From NCBI GenBank assembly GCA_035685165.1, contig DASRBI010000013.1, forward strand, positions 1-64,000: a stretch of 64,000 bases of DNA, in the 5' to 3' direction. The notes under the pieces were generated by a model, which did no database searches, was not told the DNA's origin, and saw nothing but the letters and a program-made list of their open reading frames with translations. Both the position numbers and the translations under genes were made by a program. The stretch's first letter is position 1. Every line of letters begins with the position of its first letter. Positions 33,426 through 42,367 of this stretch are shown piece by piece. The DNA comes from DATFDN01 sp035685165 (lineage in GTDB: Bacteria > Pseudomonadota > Alphaproteobacteria > Acetobacterales > Acetobacteraceae).

Positions 33426-34235
33426 CTATTCCCCCATGCTCACCAAGGCTCCGCGCAGCCGCGCTTGGCGGAACTGGCGGGCGAACAATAGCGCCGCCAG
33501 CGCGATCCAGGCGAGATTGAGCGACGCCGCCATCGCCATCTGGTCCCAGCGCACGACGCCTTGCAGCATTAGCCCGCGCATCCCCTCGAACACGTGCGAG
33601 GCGGGTACGATGGCGGCGACCGCCTGCATCACCGGCGGCAGCACGGAAACCGGATAGAAAACGGCGGCAAACGGCGTGAGGCCGAACAGCACCGACCATG
33701 CCAGCGCCTCCGCGCCCTGACCGTGGCGCAGGATGAGACTGATCACGCCGAGCGCCACCCACCAGCCCATCATCATCAGGTTAGCGAAAAAAAGCACCAG
33801 CACCGGGCCGAGCGCGAACAGGTTGAACGCATAAAGCAAATAGGCCACGCCGATTGCCGGCAGGAGGCCCGCGAGCATCCGGATCACCGAAATGACGAGC
33901 AGCGCCGCGACAAGCTCCCACGGACGCAGCGGGGAGACGAAGATATGGCCGAGATTGCGCGACCACATCTCCTCCATGAAGCTGATCGCGACTCCCATCT
34001 GGCTCCGCAGCGCGACCTCCCACAGCAGCACGCCACCGAGCAGCGTGGCACCCGCCAGCGCCGCTGGGCCGGTGCCCATGCGGCCTGCGACGAAGCGGGC
34101 TGTGAAGCCCCAGATCAGCATTTGCAGCACCGGCCAGTAGGCGAGCTCCAAAAGCCGCGGCCAGGACGAGCGATAGAGCGCGAGATGCCGATACAGCATC
34201 CCCCAGATGCGCCGCACCGGACTTGCGCCGCTCAT
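33426..34235 (-). CDS. ABC-2 type transporter permease
   Basis: The 269-residue membrane protein has six hydrophobic segments arranged as in ABC-2 exporters. A conserved loop reads MEEMWSRNLGHIFVSPLRPWEL and the C-terminal part contains YPVSVLPPVMQAVAAIVPASHVFEGMRG, typical of the family. It pairs with the ATPase encoded directly upstream; the start shares a base with the ATPase stop (TAATG). The substrate exported is unknown. Confidence 0.9.
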   Translation of the reverse strand: MSGASPVRRIWGMLYRHLALYRSSWPRLLELAYWPVLQMLIWGFTARFVAGRMGTGPAALAGATLLGGVLLWEVALRSQMGVAISFMEEMWSRNLGHIFVSPLRPWELVAALLVISVIRMLAGLLPAIGVAYLLYAFNLFALGPVLVLFFANLMMMGWWVALGVISLILRHGQGAEALAWSVLFGLTPFAAVFYPVSVLPPVMQAVAAIVPASHVFEGMRGLMLQGVVRWDQMAMAASLNLAWIALAALLFARQFRQARLRGALVSMGE

Positions 34236-34981
34236 TACGCGGCTGCCGAGGCGGCGCGCTGGCGGTCGCGGGCGATGTCGAGGAACACTTCCTCCATGTC
34301 CTCGCGTCCGTAGCGGTCGAGCAGATCGGCCGGGCTGCCGCGATCCACGATGCGGCCGCGCTTCATGATCAATACCTCGGAGCAGAGTCGCTCCACCTCG
34401 GCCATGTTGTGCGAGGCGAGCAGGATCGTGCAGCCGGTCTCGACGCGATAGCGTTCGAGCCAGCTTCGCACCCAGTCGCCGGTGTCGGGATCGAGGCTCG
34501 CGGTCGGCTCGTCGAGCAGCAGCACGGCGGGGCGGTTGATCAGCGCCTTGGCGAGTGCGACGCGCGTTTTCTGCCCCGCCGACAATTCGCCCGCGCGGCG
34601 ATGCAGGAACTCCGCAAGCCCGAGCTCCTGGGCAAGCTCCGCGATGCGCCGCTCGGCCTTCCGCACACCATAAAGATGGCCATAGACGCGCAGATTCTGC
34701 GCCACGGTAAGGCGGGAGGGAAGCGCCACATAGGGTGAAGAAAAATTCATCTGCGCCAACGCCGCATAGCGGTTGCGGGCCATGTCGTGGCCGAGCACCT
34801 CGATGCGGCCCGAGGTCGGGATCAGGATGCCGAGCAGCATGGAGATGGTGGTCGTTTTGCCTGCTCCGTTGCCGCCGAGCAGGCCGATGGTCGCGCCGGC
34901 CGGAGCGGCGAAGCTGATCGCGTCCACCGCCAGCACCTCGCCGTAACGCTTAGTTAGGCTCTCCACCCGGATCGCGTGCAT
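34235..34981 (-). CDS. ABC transporter ATP-binding protein (ABC-2 partner)
   Basis: The 248-residue ATPase has Walker A GGNGAGKTT (about 35-43), Q-loop region MNFSSPYVALPSRLT, signature LSAGQKTRVALAKALI, Walker B VLLLDEPTAS and the H-loop LLASHNMAEVERLC. The signature reads LSAGQ rather than LSGGQ, a common variant. The ATG at 34981 is preferred; a GTG at 35002 is possible. With the downstream permease it forms an exporter; a C-terminal extension (EEVFLDIARDRQRAA) is typical of this class. Confidence 0.93.
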   Translation of the reverse strand: MHAIRVESLTKRYGEVLAVDAISFAAPAGATIGLLGGNGAGKTTTISMLLGILIPTSGRIEVLGHDMARNRYAALAQMNFSSPYVALPSRLTVAQNLRVYGHLYGVRKAERRIAELAQELGLAEFLHRRAGELSAGQKTRVALAKALINRPAVLLLDEPTASLDPDTGDWVRSWLERYRVETGCTILLASHNMAEVERLCSEVLIMKRGRIVDRGSPADLLDRYGREDMEEVFLDIARDRQRAASAAA

Positions 34982-35028
34982 GGCGCCCGGAGATAGGGGC
35001 ACGGCGGCGGGGTGGCGAGTCCGCGCGC

Positions 35029-35640
35029 TCAGCCTGGCGTAAGGAGCTTCGTCCGGGCAGCGGAGAGGATCGTCTCCGAAAGCGTCGGATCGTCGCTGAT
35101 GCGTGCCAGCACCACCGCGCCGACCATGGTGCAGAGCGCAGAGGTCGCCTCCTCAGCGCCGCCGGCGGGGATGCAGCGTTCGAGCGCGTCCAGCATGGCG
35201 CGCATCCCCTCCGTCACCCCAGCGCGGGCGGCGGGGCGCCGGGCGATCTCGGGGCCGAGCGCGGTGAGCGGGCAGCCATGATCGGGGGCCGCGACATGGG
35301 ACATGCCGAGATAATCGAGGACGAGTTTCCGGTAGCCGGCGCCCGCCTCGTTCTCGCGCGCGATCGCCTGCCAGCGTTCGCCGGAGCGCCGCATCACCAA
35401 AGCCGCCACCTCGGCCACCAGCGCCTCCTTGGAGGCGAAATGCGTGTAGAAGCCGCCATGCGTGAGCCCGGCTTCCCGCATCACCGCATCCACGCCCACC
35501 GCGTCGATACCGTCCTTGCGGAACAGCCGCGCCGCCACGGCGAGGATCCGCGCGCGGGTTTCAGCCCCCCGCGAGCGCCGCGCCTCGGAAGCGTGACGGG
35601 CGTTCTTGTTGTGAGTTGACGTCTTCATGACGGTCGTCAT
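35029..35640 (-). CDS. TetR-family transcriptional regulator
   Basis: The 203-residue repressor has an N-terminal helix-turn-helix (ARLFRKDGIDAVGVDAVMREAGLTHGGFYTHFASKEAL, about 35-72) that matches the TetR/AcrR fold closely. The C-terminal ligand domain includes HGCPLTALGPEIAR, seen in regulators of the NemR type that can sense electrophiles through Cys. It is divergent from the MFS gene at 35671, with 30 bp between starts, and a perfect inverted repeat covers its own start codon. It probably represses both genes. The ATG at 35628 is an alternative start. Confidence 0.88.
   Translation of the reverse strand: MTTVMKTSTHNKNARHASEARRSRGAETRARILAVAARLFRKDGIDAVGVDAVMREAGLTHGGFYTHFASKEALVAEVAALVMRRSGERWQAIARENEAGAGYRKLVLDYLGMSHVAAPDHGCPLTALGPEIARRPAARAGVTEGMRAMLDALERCIPAGGAEEATSALCTMVGAVVLARISDDPTLSETILSAARTKLLTPG
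35627..35640. promoter_or_regulatory. Putative TetR operator
   Basis: ATGACG-GT-CGTCAT is a perfect inverted repeat with 6-bp arms. It lies over the first codons of the TetR gene, next to the 30-bp gap to the divergent MFS gene. Placement and symmetry suit an autoregulatory operator. Confidence 0.45.
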
Positions 35641-35670
35641 AGTTACTGCTATCCGCCGCTGGAGTCACGC

Positions 35671-36954
35671 ATGTTCGCTGAGCGCCTCGCCCGCCGCCTT
35701 GTGGGCCGCGTCCACTATGGCTGGATCGTCGCGTTCACCACCTTCGCGGTGATCCTGACCGCCGTCGGCGTGCGCGCCGCGCCCGGCGTGCTGATCGTGC
35801 CGCTTGAACGCGCCTATGGGTGGGATGCCGCCACCATCTCCGGGGCGATCTCGCTCAACATCGCCCTGTTCGGATTGGGCGGTCCGTTCGCCGCGGCGCT
35901 GCTTCGCACGCTCGGGCTGCGGCGGACCGTGGCGGCTTCGATGTTGTTTCTGGCCGCCGGCGCGGCGCTTTCGGGCTTCGTCACGCGGCCCTGGCAGCTT
36001 TATCTGACCTGGGGCGTGTTGGTCGGGCTCGGCGCGAGCGTGGGGATGCTGGCGCTGGCGGCGGCGGTGGCAAATGCGTGGTTCGTCGAGCGGCGCGGGT
36101 TCGTGGTCGGGATGCTGACCGCCTCCAACGCGACCGGACAGGTGATCTTCCTGCCCTTGCTCGCGCAGATCAGCGTGACGGCGGGTTGGCGCTTCGTGCC
36201 CTGGACGGGCGCGCTGGTGCTGCTCGCAATGCTGCCCGTCGCGTGGCTGCTGCTTGCCGAGTCGCCCGCCGCGGTCGGCCTCGCGCCTTATGGCGCGAGC
36301 CGCGTCGAGGCAGCGGGACCGCCGCCTTCGGGCAATCCGTTCGCCATCGCGCTCGCCGGTCTCGGGCGCGGCGCACGCTCCTTCGATTTCTGGCTGTTGG
36401 CGGTAAGCTTCTCGATCTGCGGTTTTTCCACTTATGGCCTCGTGATCACGCATCTCATCCCGTACTGCGTCGATCACGGCGTCTCCACCGTCACCGCGGC
36501 GAGCGTGCTGGCGGCGATCGGCGTGTTCGACTTCTTCGGCACGCTCGGCTCCGGCTGGCTGACCGACCGCTACGATTCGCGGGTGCTGCTGTTCTGGTAC
36601 TATGCGCTGCGTGGTGTCTCGCTGCTTTGGCTGCCGTTCAGCGGATTCGATCTGTTCAGCCTGGCCGTGTTCGCCGTGGTGTTCGGCCTTGATTTCGTCG
36701 CCACCATCCCGCCCACAGTCGCCCTGACGACGCAGGCGTTCGGCAAGCGCGACACACCGGTGATCGTCTCCTGGATCGGCGCCGCGCATCAACTGGGCGG
36801 CGCGGTGGCGGCGGCCGGCGCGGGCGTGGTTCGAAGCCTGTCCGGCAGCTACCTGCTCGCCTTCACCGGCAGCGGCGCGCTCTGTTTCATCGCCGCCCTT
36901 CTGGTGCTGCGGATCGCCCGCCGCCCGGCGGCAATCGCCGCACTGCCGGGCTGA
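35671..36954 (+). CDS. MFS transporter divergent from TetR
   Basis: The 427-residue protein has about twelve hydrophobic helices. The start HYGWIVAFTTFAVILTAVGVRAAPGVLIVPLE and the loop AWFVERRGFVVGMLTASNATGQV resemble monocarboxylate-porter-type MFS carriers. SGWLTDRYDSR after TM8 is the repeated motif A. Position opposite the TetR regulator suggests it is the regulated carrier, perhaps for a toxic or aromatic acid; the substrate is not shown by the sequence. Confidence 0.85.
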   Translation: MFAERLARRLVGRVHYGWIVAFTTFAVILTAVGVRAAPGVLIVPLERAYGWDAATISGAISLNIALFGLGGPFAAALLRTLGLRRTVAASMLFLAAGAALSGFVTRPWQLYLTWGVLVGLGASVGMLALAAAVANAWFVERRGFVVGMLTASNATGQVIFLPLLAQISVTAGWRFVPWTGALVLLAMLPVAWLLLAESPAAVGLAPYGASRVEAAGPPPSGNPFAIALAGLGRGARSFDFWLLAVSFSICGFSTYGLVITHLIPYCVDHGVSTVTAASVLAAIGVFDFFGTLGSGWLTDRYDSRVLLFWYYALRGVSLLWLPFSGFDLFSLAVFAVVFGLDFVATIPPTVALTTQAFGKRDTPVIVSWIGAAHQLGGAVAAAGAGVVRSLSGSYLLAFTGSGALCFIAALLVLRIARRPAAIAALPG

Positions 36955-37065
36955 GACCGGGGTCACCGCGCCGCGCAGATTTTTCCTTTCCCACGCCGCT
37001 TTAAGATCGATTGCAAACCGGATTTCAGGCTATGCCGGCATGGCGCCCAAGGGGGGGGAGACGTC

Positions 37066-38562
37066 ATGCGGAGCATGTTCCGGCGAGGCTGCTGCATCCT
37101 CGTTTCGGCCTCTCTCGTCGTCTCGCCCGTGCTGGCGCAAGCTCCGGCACCTCCGCCGGCGCCGCAGGCCACGAGCAGCGCGGCCGAGTTCAGCGCCGAG
37201 CAGCTCGACGCGCTGCTGGCGCCGATCGCGCTCTATCCCGATCCGCTGCTGGCGCAAGTGCTGATGGCCTCGACCTACCCGGTCGAGATCGTCGCCGCCT
37301 CGCGCTGGCTCGCCAGCGCCGACAATAAGGACCTCAAGGGCGATGACCTCGCGACCGCGCTCGCCGCGCAGCCATGGGATCCAAGCGTCAAGTCGCTAGT
37401 GCCGTTTCCGCAGGTGCTGGAAATGATGAACCAGCAGCTCGATTGGACCCAGCAGCTCGGCTACGCGGTCGCCACGCAGCAGGAGGACGTGATGGACTCC
37501 GTGCAGCGGCTGCGCCGGCAGGCGCAGGAAGCCGGCACGCTTCAGAGCACTCCGCAGCAGACGGTGACGACGGTGGCGACCACCACCGCCGATGGCACGC
37601 CGGCGCCCGAGCCCGCCATCGTCATTCAGCCGGCCGATCCGCAGGTGGTATATGTGCCGGTATACAACCCGGCGGTTGCGTTTGGCATCTGGCCGTATCC
37701 GGCGACACCGCCCGTCTATTTCCCCGCACCGCCGGGCTATGCGATTGGCACTGCCTTCGCGAGCGGGCTGGCTTTCGGGGCGGGGGTCGCGGTGGTGGGA
37801 TCGCTCTGGGGGTGGGCGACGCCGCGCTGGGGCGGTTACGGCTACGGGTGCTGTGGCGGCGGGAGCATCAATGTCAATACCACCCGCTACAACAACATCA
37901 CCGTCAGCAACATCAACCGTGCCAGCTTCCAGGGCGGGCGCTGGCAGGGGCCGGCCAACCAGCGCGGCAATCCGGCACTGCGTCCGGGCGCCGGTCCCGT
38001 CGGCCCGCCGCGACGAGGGAATGGGCTGCCGGCCAACGCCATTGGGCGGCCGAGCGTGAAAGTGCCCGGTCAGGTGGTGAACCGGCCGAACATCGGCGGT
38101 GGCCGCGCTACTAGCGGGCTCAACCGGCCCAATGCGGGCGGCGGGACGAACCAGCCGAACGCCGGCCAGGGGGGCCTCGCCGCCAACCGGCCCGGCGCGG
38201 GCTCGCCGCTAAGCCGGCCCAATGCCGGCGCGGGGACCAACCGCCCGGGACTGGCAGAGGGCGGCGGCAACCGGCCCAACGGCGGCTCGGCGACGAGACG
38301 GCCGAACCTCGGCGAGCGCGCCGTTCGACCGGCCGCCGCACCCGGTGCACGCTCGGGGATGCCGGCAGCGCGACCCTCGAGTGGCGCGCTTGGCGGGATT
38401 AACGACGGCGCGCGCGCCGCACAGTTCCAGCAGCGCGGCGCACAGAGCCTGGCTCAGCGACAGGCCCGTGCCGCGCCCCAGGGAGGGGCGCGCGCCCCCG
38501 GTGGCCGGGCGGTCGGCGGCCGGGTCGGCGGCGGCGGCCGGCCCGGCGGGCGGCAGCGTTAG
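37066..38562 (+). CDS. DUF3300-domain secreted protein with Asn-Arg-Pro repeats
   Basis: The 498-residue protein has a Sec signal peptide (cleavage near VLAQA). The DUF3300 domain covers about 40-250: EQLDALLAPIALYPDPLLAQVLMASTYPVEI through VVYVPVYNPAVAFG. A Gly/Tyr/Cys patch (GYGYGCCGGGS) follows. The C-terminal 200 residues are low complexity, with repeated NRPN/NRPG units and Gly-Arg runs. It is preceded by a G-rich ribosome-binding site. Its downstream neighbour DUF2950 is the usual partner, only 15 bp away. Function is unknown; an envelope location is likely. Confidence 0.88.
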   Translation: MRSMFRRGCCILVSASLVVSPVLAQAPAPPPAPQATSSAAEFSAEQLDALLAPIALYPDPLLAQVLMASTYPVEIVAASRWLASADNKDLKGDDLATALAAQPWDPSVKSLVPFPQVLEMMNQQLDWTQQLGYAVATQQEDVMDSVQRLRRQAQEAGTLQSTPQQTVTTVATTTADGTPAPEPAIVIQPADPQVVYVPVYNPAVAFGIWPYPATPPVYFPAPPGYAIGTAFASGLAFGAGVAVVGSLWGWATPRWGGYGYGCCGGGSINVNTTRYNNITVSNINRASFQGGRWQGPANQRGNPALRPGAGPVGPPRRGNGLPANAIGRPSVKVPGQVVNRPNIGGGRATSGLNRPNAGGGTNQPNAGQGGLAANRPGAGSPLSRPNAGAGTNRPGLAEGGGNRPNGGSATRRPNLGERAVRPAAAPGARSGMPAARPSSGALGGINDGARAAQFQQRGAQSLAQRQARAAPQGGARAPGGRAVGGRVGGGGRPGGRQR

Positions 38563-38577
38563 GAAAGGGCGCGCACC

Positions 38578-39537
38578 ATGAACCAGCACACGCGCATGGG
38601 CGCTCTTGTCCTCGCCCTCGCCTTCGCGCTGCCGGCGATGGCCGCACTCCGGCCGGCGGCCGCCGAAGCCGCCGTGCCCGCAAACGGAGAAAGTTTCGCC
38701 ACGCCCGAGGCGGCCGTCGCGGCCCTGATCGACACGCTGCGCCGCGGGGATCAGGCTGCGATCGCAGCCACGCTCGGGCCGGGCACCGACAAGCTGCTGA
38801 GCTCGGGCGACGCCGCCGCCGATGCCGAGGCGCGACGCCGTTTCCTCGCCGCCTATGACGAGAAACACGCGCTGGTTGCGGACGGCCCGGATCGGATGGT
38901 CTTGCAGGTCGGCGCGAACGACTGGCCGCTGCCGCTGCCGCTCGTCAAGACAGAAGGCGGCTGGCGCTTCGATAGCCGGATCGGTGCGCAGGAGCTGGTG
39001 GATCGCCGGATCGGTCGCAACGAGATCGCCGCGATCCGCACCGCGCTTGCCTTCGTCGATGCCGAGAAGCTCTATTTCGCCATGGCGAGCCATGATGGCG
39101 CGGGCGAGTATGCGCAGCGCCTCATCAGCAGCCCCGGCAAGCATGACGGGCTCTATTGGCCGCCCGCCGGGGGCGAGCCGGACAGCCCGCTCGCGCCGCT
39201 GATCGCGCAAGCGTCCGACGCCGGCTATCCGGGCGAGCTCGTCTCCGGCCGGCAGATGCCGTACGAGGGCTACTATTTCCGCATTCTCAGGGGACAAGGC
39301 CCCGATGCGCCGGGCGGGGTGATGGACTATGTCGTGCATGGGCGCATGACCAAGGGCTTCGCGCTGGTGGCGTGGCCAGCGAGCTACGGCGCCTCGGGGA
39401 TCATGACGTTCCTGGTCAACCAGGACGGCGTCGTGTTCCAAAAGGATCTTGGAGAGCACACCGCCGCGGTCGCCGGGGCGATGCAGCGTTTCAACCCGGA
39501 CCTGAGCTGGGCACGGGTGGACGTGGTCAATCAGTAG
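38578..39537 (+). CDS. DUF2950-family secreted protein
   Basis: The 319-residue protein has a signal peptide (cleavage near AAEA). The DUF2950 domain starts at FATPEAAVAALIDTLRRGD and contains GWRFDSRIGAQELVDRRIGRNE, GLYWPPAGGEPDSPLAPL, YEGYYFRILRGQGPDAPGG and ASYGASGIMTFLVNQDGVVFQKDLG. No catalytic residues are known for the family. It is almost always found next to DUF3300, as here, implying a joint periplasmic role. The start is the ATG at 38578. Confidence 0.9.
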   Translation: MNQHTRMGALVLALAFALPAMAALRPAAAEAAVPANGESFATPEAAVAALIDTLRRGDQAAIAATLGPGTDKLLSSGDAAADAEARRRFLAAYDEKHALVADGPDRMVLQVGANDWPLPLPLVKTEGGWRFDSRIGAQELVDRRIGRNEIAAIRTALAFVDAEKLYFAMASHDGAGEYAQRLISSPGKHDGLYWPPAGGEPDSPLAPLIAQASDAGYPGELVSGRQMPYEGYYFRILRGQGPDAPGGVMDYVVHGRMTKGFALVAWPASYGASGIMTFLVNQDGVVFQKDLGEHTAAVAGAMQRFNPDLSWARVDVVNQ

Positions 39538-39763
39538 GTTTCCGTCACCGAGCAAGGCAGCCCCGCAACGTTCCGCAGGACAGCGTGGACATTCTCGGGA
39601 AGCGACGCGACGGGGTTCATCCGGCAGTCGACGGCTTTCTAGCCGGCCCGTCTCGCTCTTCGTTTGGCTTAATTCATCTTGATGCCAAGCAACTTTACGG
39701 TGCTCGGATAGATCATCAAGGAACCGACGTGCCTGTTCTCAGTCCCTGGCTGCTTCCCAGAGA
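39538..39763. other. Intergenic stretch before the FtsX-type permease
   Basis: These 226 bases between DUF2950 and the permease gene hold no coding frame of note. A less GC-rich part near 39660-39720 may contain the permease promoter, but I cannot assign hexamers. Confidence 0.35.
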
Positions 39764-42277
39764 ATGACCGCGCTGACCCTTGCCCGCCGCCTCTTGCGCG
39801 GTGGCGCGCAGGGGCTTGGCATCGTCGTGGTTTGCCTTGCGCTTGGCGTCGCGGCGATCGCTTCGGTGGGCAGCCTGCGCGCTGCGGTCTCGGCCTCGCT
39901 CGCTGCGAACGGGCGGGCGATGCTGGGTGGGGATCTCGACGTACAGACCGGAGCCGAGCTGCCGCCGTCCGAGCTCATCGCCTGGCTCAAGGCGCGCGGC
40001 GCGCGCGTCTCGGTGGTGACGCGGATGCGCTCGCTTCTCGCCGCTCCGTCGGGGGCGCGGACGCTCATCGATTTGCAGGCCGTGGATGCGAATTGGCCGC
40101 TCGTCAGCGCGCCGGTGCTCGATCCGAAGCTGCCGGTCGCGGCGGCGCTCGGGCGGCAGCCGGGCGGGCGCTACGGGATCGTCGTTGATCGGGTGGTGCT
40201 GGCGCGGCTTGGGCTGAAACCGGGTGCAGCCGCACGGATCGGCACCGAGACCTTCCAGGTCACGGCGGCGCTGGTGTCCGCCCCCGACCGGGCCAGCGGA
40301 CCGGCCCTGTTCGGCGCCCCGGCGCTCATCGAAGCCGCAGCGCTGCCGCGGGCAGGCATCGATGTACCGGGCGCCTTCGTAAGCCACGACGTGCGCGCCG
40401 CCTGGGCCGATCCGGCGGCAGCGGCAGGGCAAATCGCGGCGCTGCGGAGGGCGTTCGCCGATCGCGGCTGGCGGGTGCGCGGCCCCGCCGAAGCCGCGCC
40501 GGGGATCGCGCGCTTCGTCGATCAGACGGCCCTCTTTCTGACCCTGATCGGACTGACCTCGCTGCTGGTAGGCGGGGTCGGGGCGGCGAGCGGGGTGCGG
40601 GCTTGGCTTGATGCGCGGATGGAGGCGCTGGCGACGCTGCGCTGCCTCGGCGCCTCGTCGCGGCTCGTGTTCGCGGTTTCGGCGATCCAGGTCGGCGTGC
40701 TGGCGGCGATCGGCATCGCCGCAGGGCTCGCGGTGGGCGCGGCGGCCCCGGCGCTAGCGCGCCACTGGCTCGGCACGCTGCTGCCGGTGCCGCCCGAGGC
40801 CGCGCTCTATGCCGGCCCGCTCGGGCTCGCGGCGCTGTATGGGGTGCTCACCTGCGCCGCCTTCGCGCTGCCGACGCTGGCGCGGGCGCTGCGAATCCCC
40901 GGGGCAGCGCTGTTCCGCGACCGGCTGATCCAGCAGGCGGCGCGCCCGCCGGCCGCCATCATGACAGCGACCGCGGTGCTCGGCTTGGCGCTGGCTGGCC
41001 TCGCCGTCGCCGCCGCGCCCGATCCTCTGTTCGCGCTGGGCTTCTGCGGCGCCGTTCCGGCCGCCCTCGGCGTGTTCCGGCTCGGCGCCGCCCTGCTAGT
41101 GTGGGGGCTGGGACGCCTGCCGGAGCCGCGCTTCGCCCCCGCGCGGATCGGGCTTGCGGCGCTGCGCGCGCCCGGTGCTGCGACGCCACTCCTGCTCACC
41201 TCTGTTGGGCTCGGCCTCGCCACGCTCGCCGCGGTGGTGCTGATCGAGGGCAACATCAGCCGCCAGGTGACGGAGGAGATGCCGGCCAACGCGCCGAGCC
41301 TTTACTTCGTCGATCTCCAGCCCGACCAGCTTGCCCGCTTCGATGCTATCGTGCGCGCCACGCAAGGCGTCGAGGCGACCGAGCAGATGCCGAGCCTGCG
41401 GGCGCGCATTGTTTCGGTGAACGGCGTGGCGGCCGAGCAGGTGAAGGCGACGCCGGAGACGCGCTGGGCGCTGCGCGGGGATCGTGGGCTGACCTACGCC
41501 GCCACCCCGCCGCCCGGAACGCAGCTCGTCGCCGGGCGCTGGTGGCCGCCCGGCTACGACGGGCCGCCGCTCGTCTCGTTCGACGAGGGGCTGGCCCGCG
41601 GCTGGGGGATCGGGATCGGCGCCGTGATACGGCTGAACGTCCTCGGCCGCGACATCGACCTGAAGGTGGCCAATTTGCGCCGGATCGCCTGGCGGCGGCT
41701 CGGGCTCAATTTCGTGTTCGTCGCCAGCCCCGGCCTGTTGTCGGCCGCGCCGCACACCGCGATCGCTACGGTGCGGTTGCCGGAGCGCGAGGAGGGGGCA
41801 CTTTTGCGCCGCGTCGCTGATGCCCTGCCAAACGTCACCGCGATCAGCGTGACCGAGATTCTGCGGCAGGTGGGCGAGATTCTGGGCCAGCTTGCCGCGG
41901 CGCTCGCCGCCACCGCGTCGATGACGCTGGCCGCCGGGGTGCTGGTGCTGGTGGGGGCGGTGGCCGGCGAGCGGCGGCGGCGGATCGCCGAGGCAGTGGT
42001 GCTGCGGGCGCTCGGCGCGACCCGCGCCCAGCTCCGGCTCGCCTGGCTCTGGGAGTTCGGCGCGCTGGGGCTGGTAGCGGGGGTGCTCGCCGCCTTGGTG
42101 GGCCTCGCGGCGAGCTGGGTGGTCATGCGCTTCGTGCTGAACGCGCCCTGGTCCCCCGCGCCGGGGCGACTGGCGGGGACGGTTGCCGGCGCCCTCGCGT
42201 TGATGCTCGTCTTCGGCTATTCTGGCACCGCGGCGGCGCTGCGCGCCAAGCCGGCGGCCAGGCTGAGAAATGACTGA
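39764..42277 (+). CDS. Large FtsX/MacB-type ABC permease (YbbP-like)
   Basis: The 837-residue membrane protein has an N-terminal helix, a periplasmic domain, and two blocks of FtsX-like helices (about 245-370 and 695-830) with further helices between (about 390-480). This is the layout of YbbP. RLLRGGAQGLGIVVVCLALGVAAIA at the start and GERRRRIAEAVVLRALGATRAQLRLAWLWE before the final helices are typical. In E. coli YbbP pairs with ATPase YbbA; no ATPase gene adjoins here. Substrate is unknown; this permease type often handles lipids or lipoproteins. Confidence 0.87.
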   Translation: MTALTLARRLLRGGAQGLGIVVVCLALGVAAIASVGSLRAAVSASLAANGRAMLGGDLDVQTGAELPPSELIAWLKARGARVSVVTRMRSLLAAPSGARTLIDLQAVDANWPLVSAPVLDPKLPVAAALGRQPGGRYGIVVDRVVLARLGLKPGAAARIGTETFQVTAALVSAPDRASGPALFGAPALIEAAALPRAGIDVPGAFVSHDVRAAWADPAAAAGQIAALRRAFADRGWRVRGPAEAAPGIARFVDQTALFLTLIGLTSLLVGGVGAASGVRAWLDARMEALATLRCLGASSRLVFAVSAIQVGVLAAIGIAAGLAVGAAAPALARHWLGTLLPVPPEAALYAGPLGLAALYGVLTCAAFALPTLARALRIPGAALFRDRLIQQAARPPAAIMTATAVLGLALAGLAVAAAPDPLFALGFCGAVPAALGVFRLGAALLVWGLGRLPEPRFAPARIGLAALRAPGAATPLLLTSVGLGLATLAAVVLIEGNISRQVTEEMPANAPSLYFVDLQPDQLARFDAIVRATQGVEATEQMPSLRARIVSVNGVAAEQVKATPETRWALRGDRGLTYAATPPPGTQLVAGRWWPPGYDGPPLVSFDEGLARGWGIGIGAVIRLNVLGRDIDLKVANLRRIAWRRLGLNFVFVASPGLLSAAPHTAIATVRLPEREEGALLRRVADALPNVTAISVTEILRQVGEILGQLAAALAATASMTLAAGVLVLVGAVAGERRRRIAEAVVLRALGATRAQLRLAWLWEFGALGLVAGVLAALVGLAASWVVMRFVLNAPWSPAPGRLAGTVAGALALMLVFGYSGTAAALRAKPAARLRND

Positions 42278-42367
42278 CGCCTGAGCGGCTGTTACGCTTG
42301 AAGCGCAACCGCTTCTTGCCAATTTGGAGGCTGCGGGCCCCGCCCGCTGAAGAGGATCAAGGGAGAC

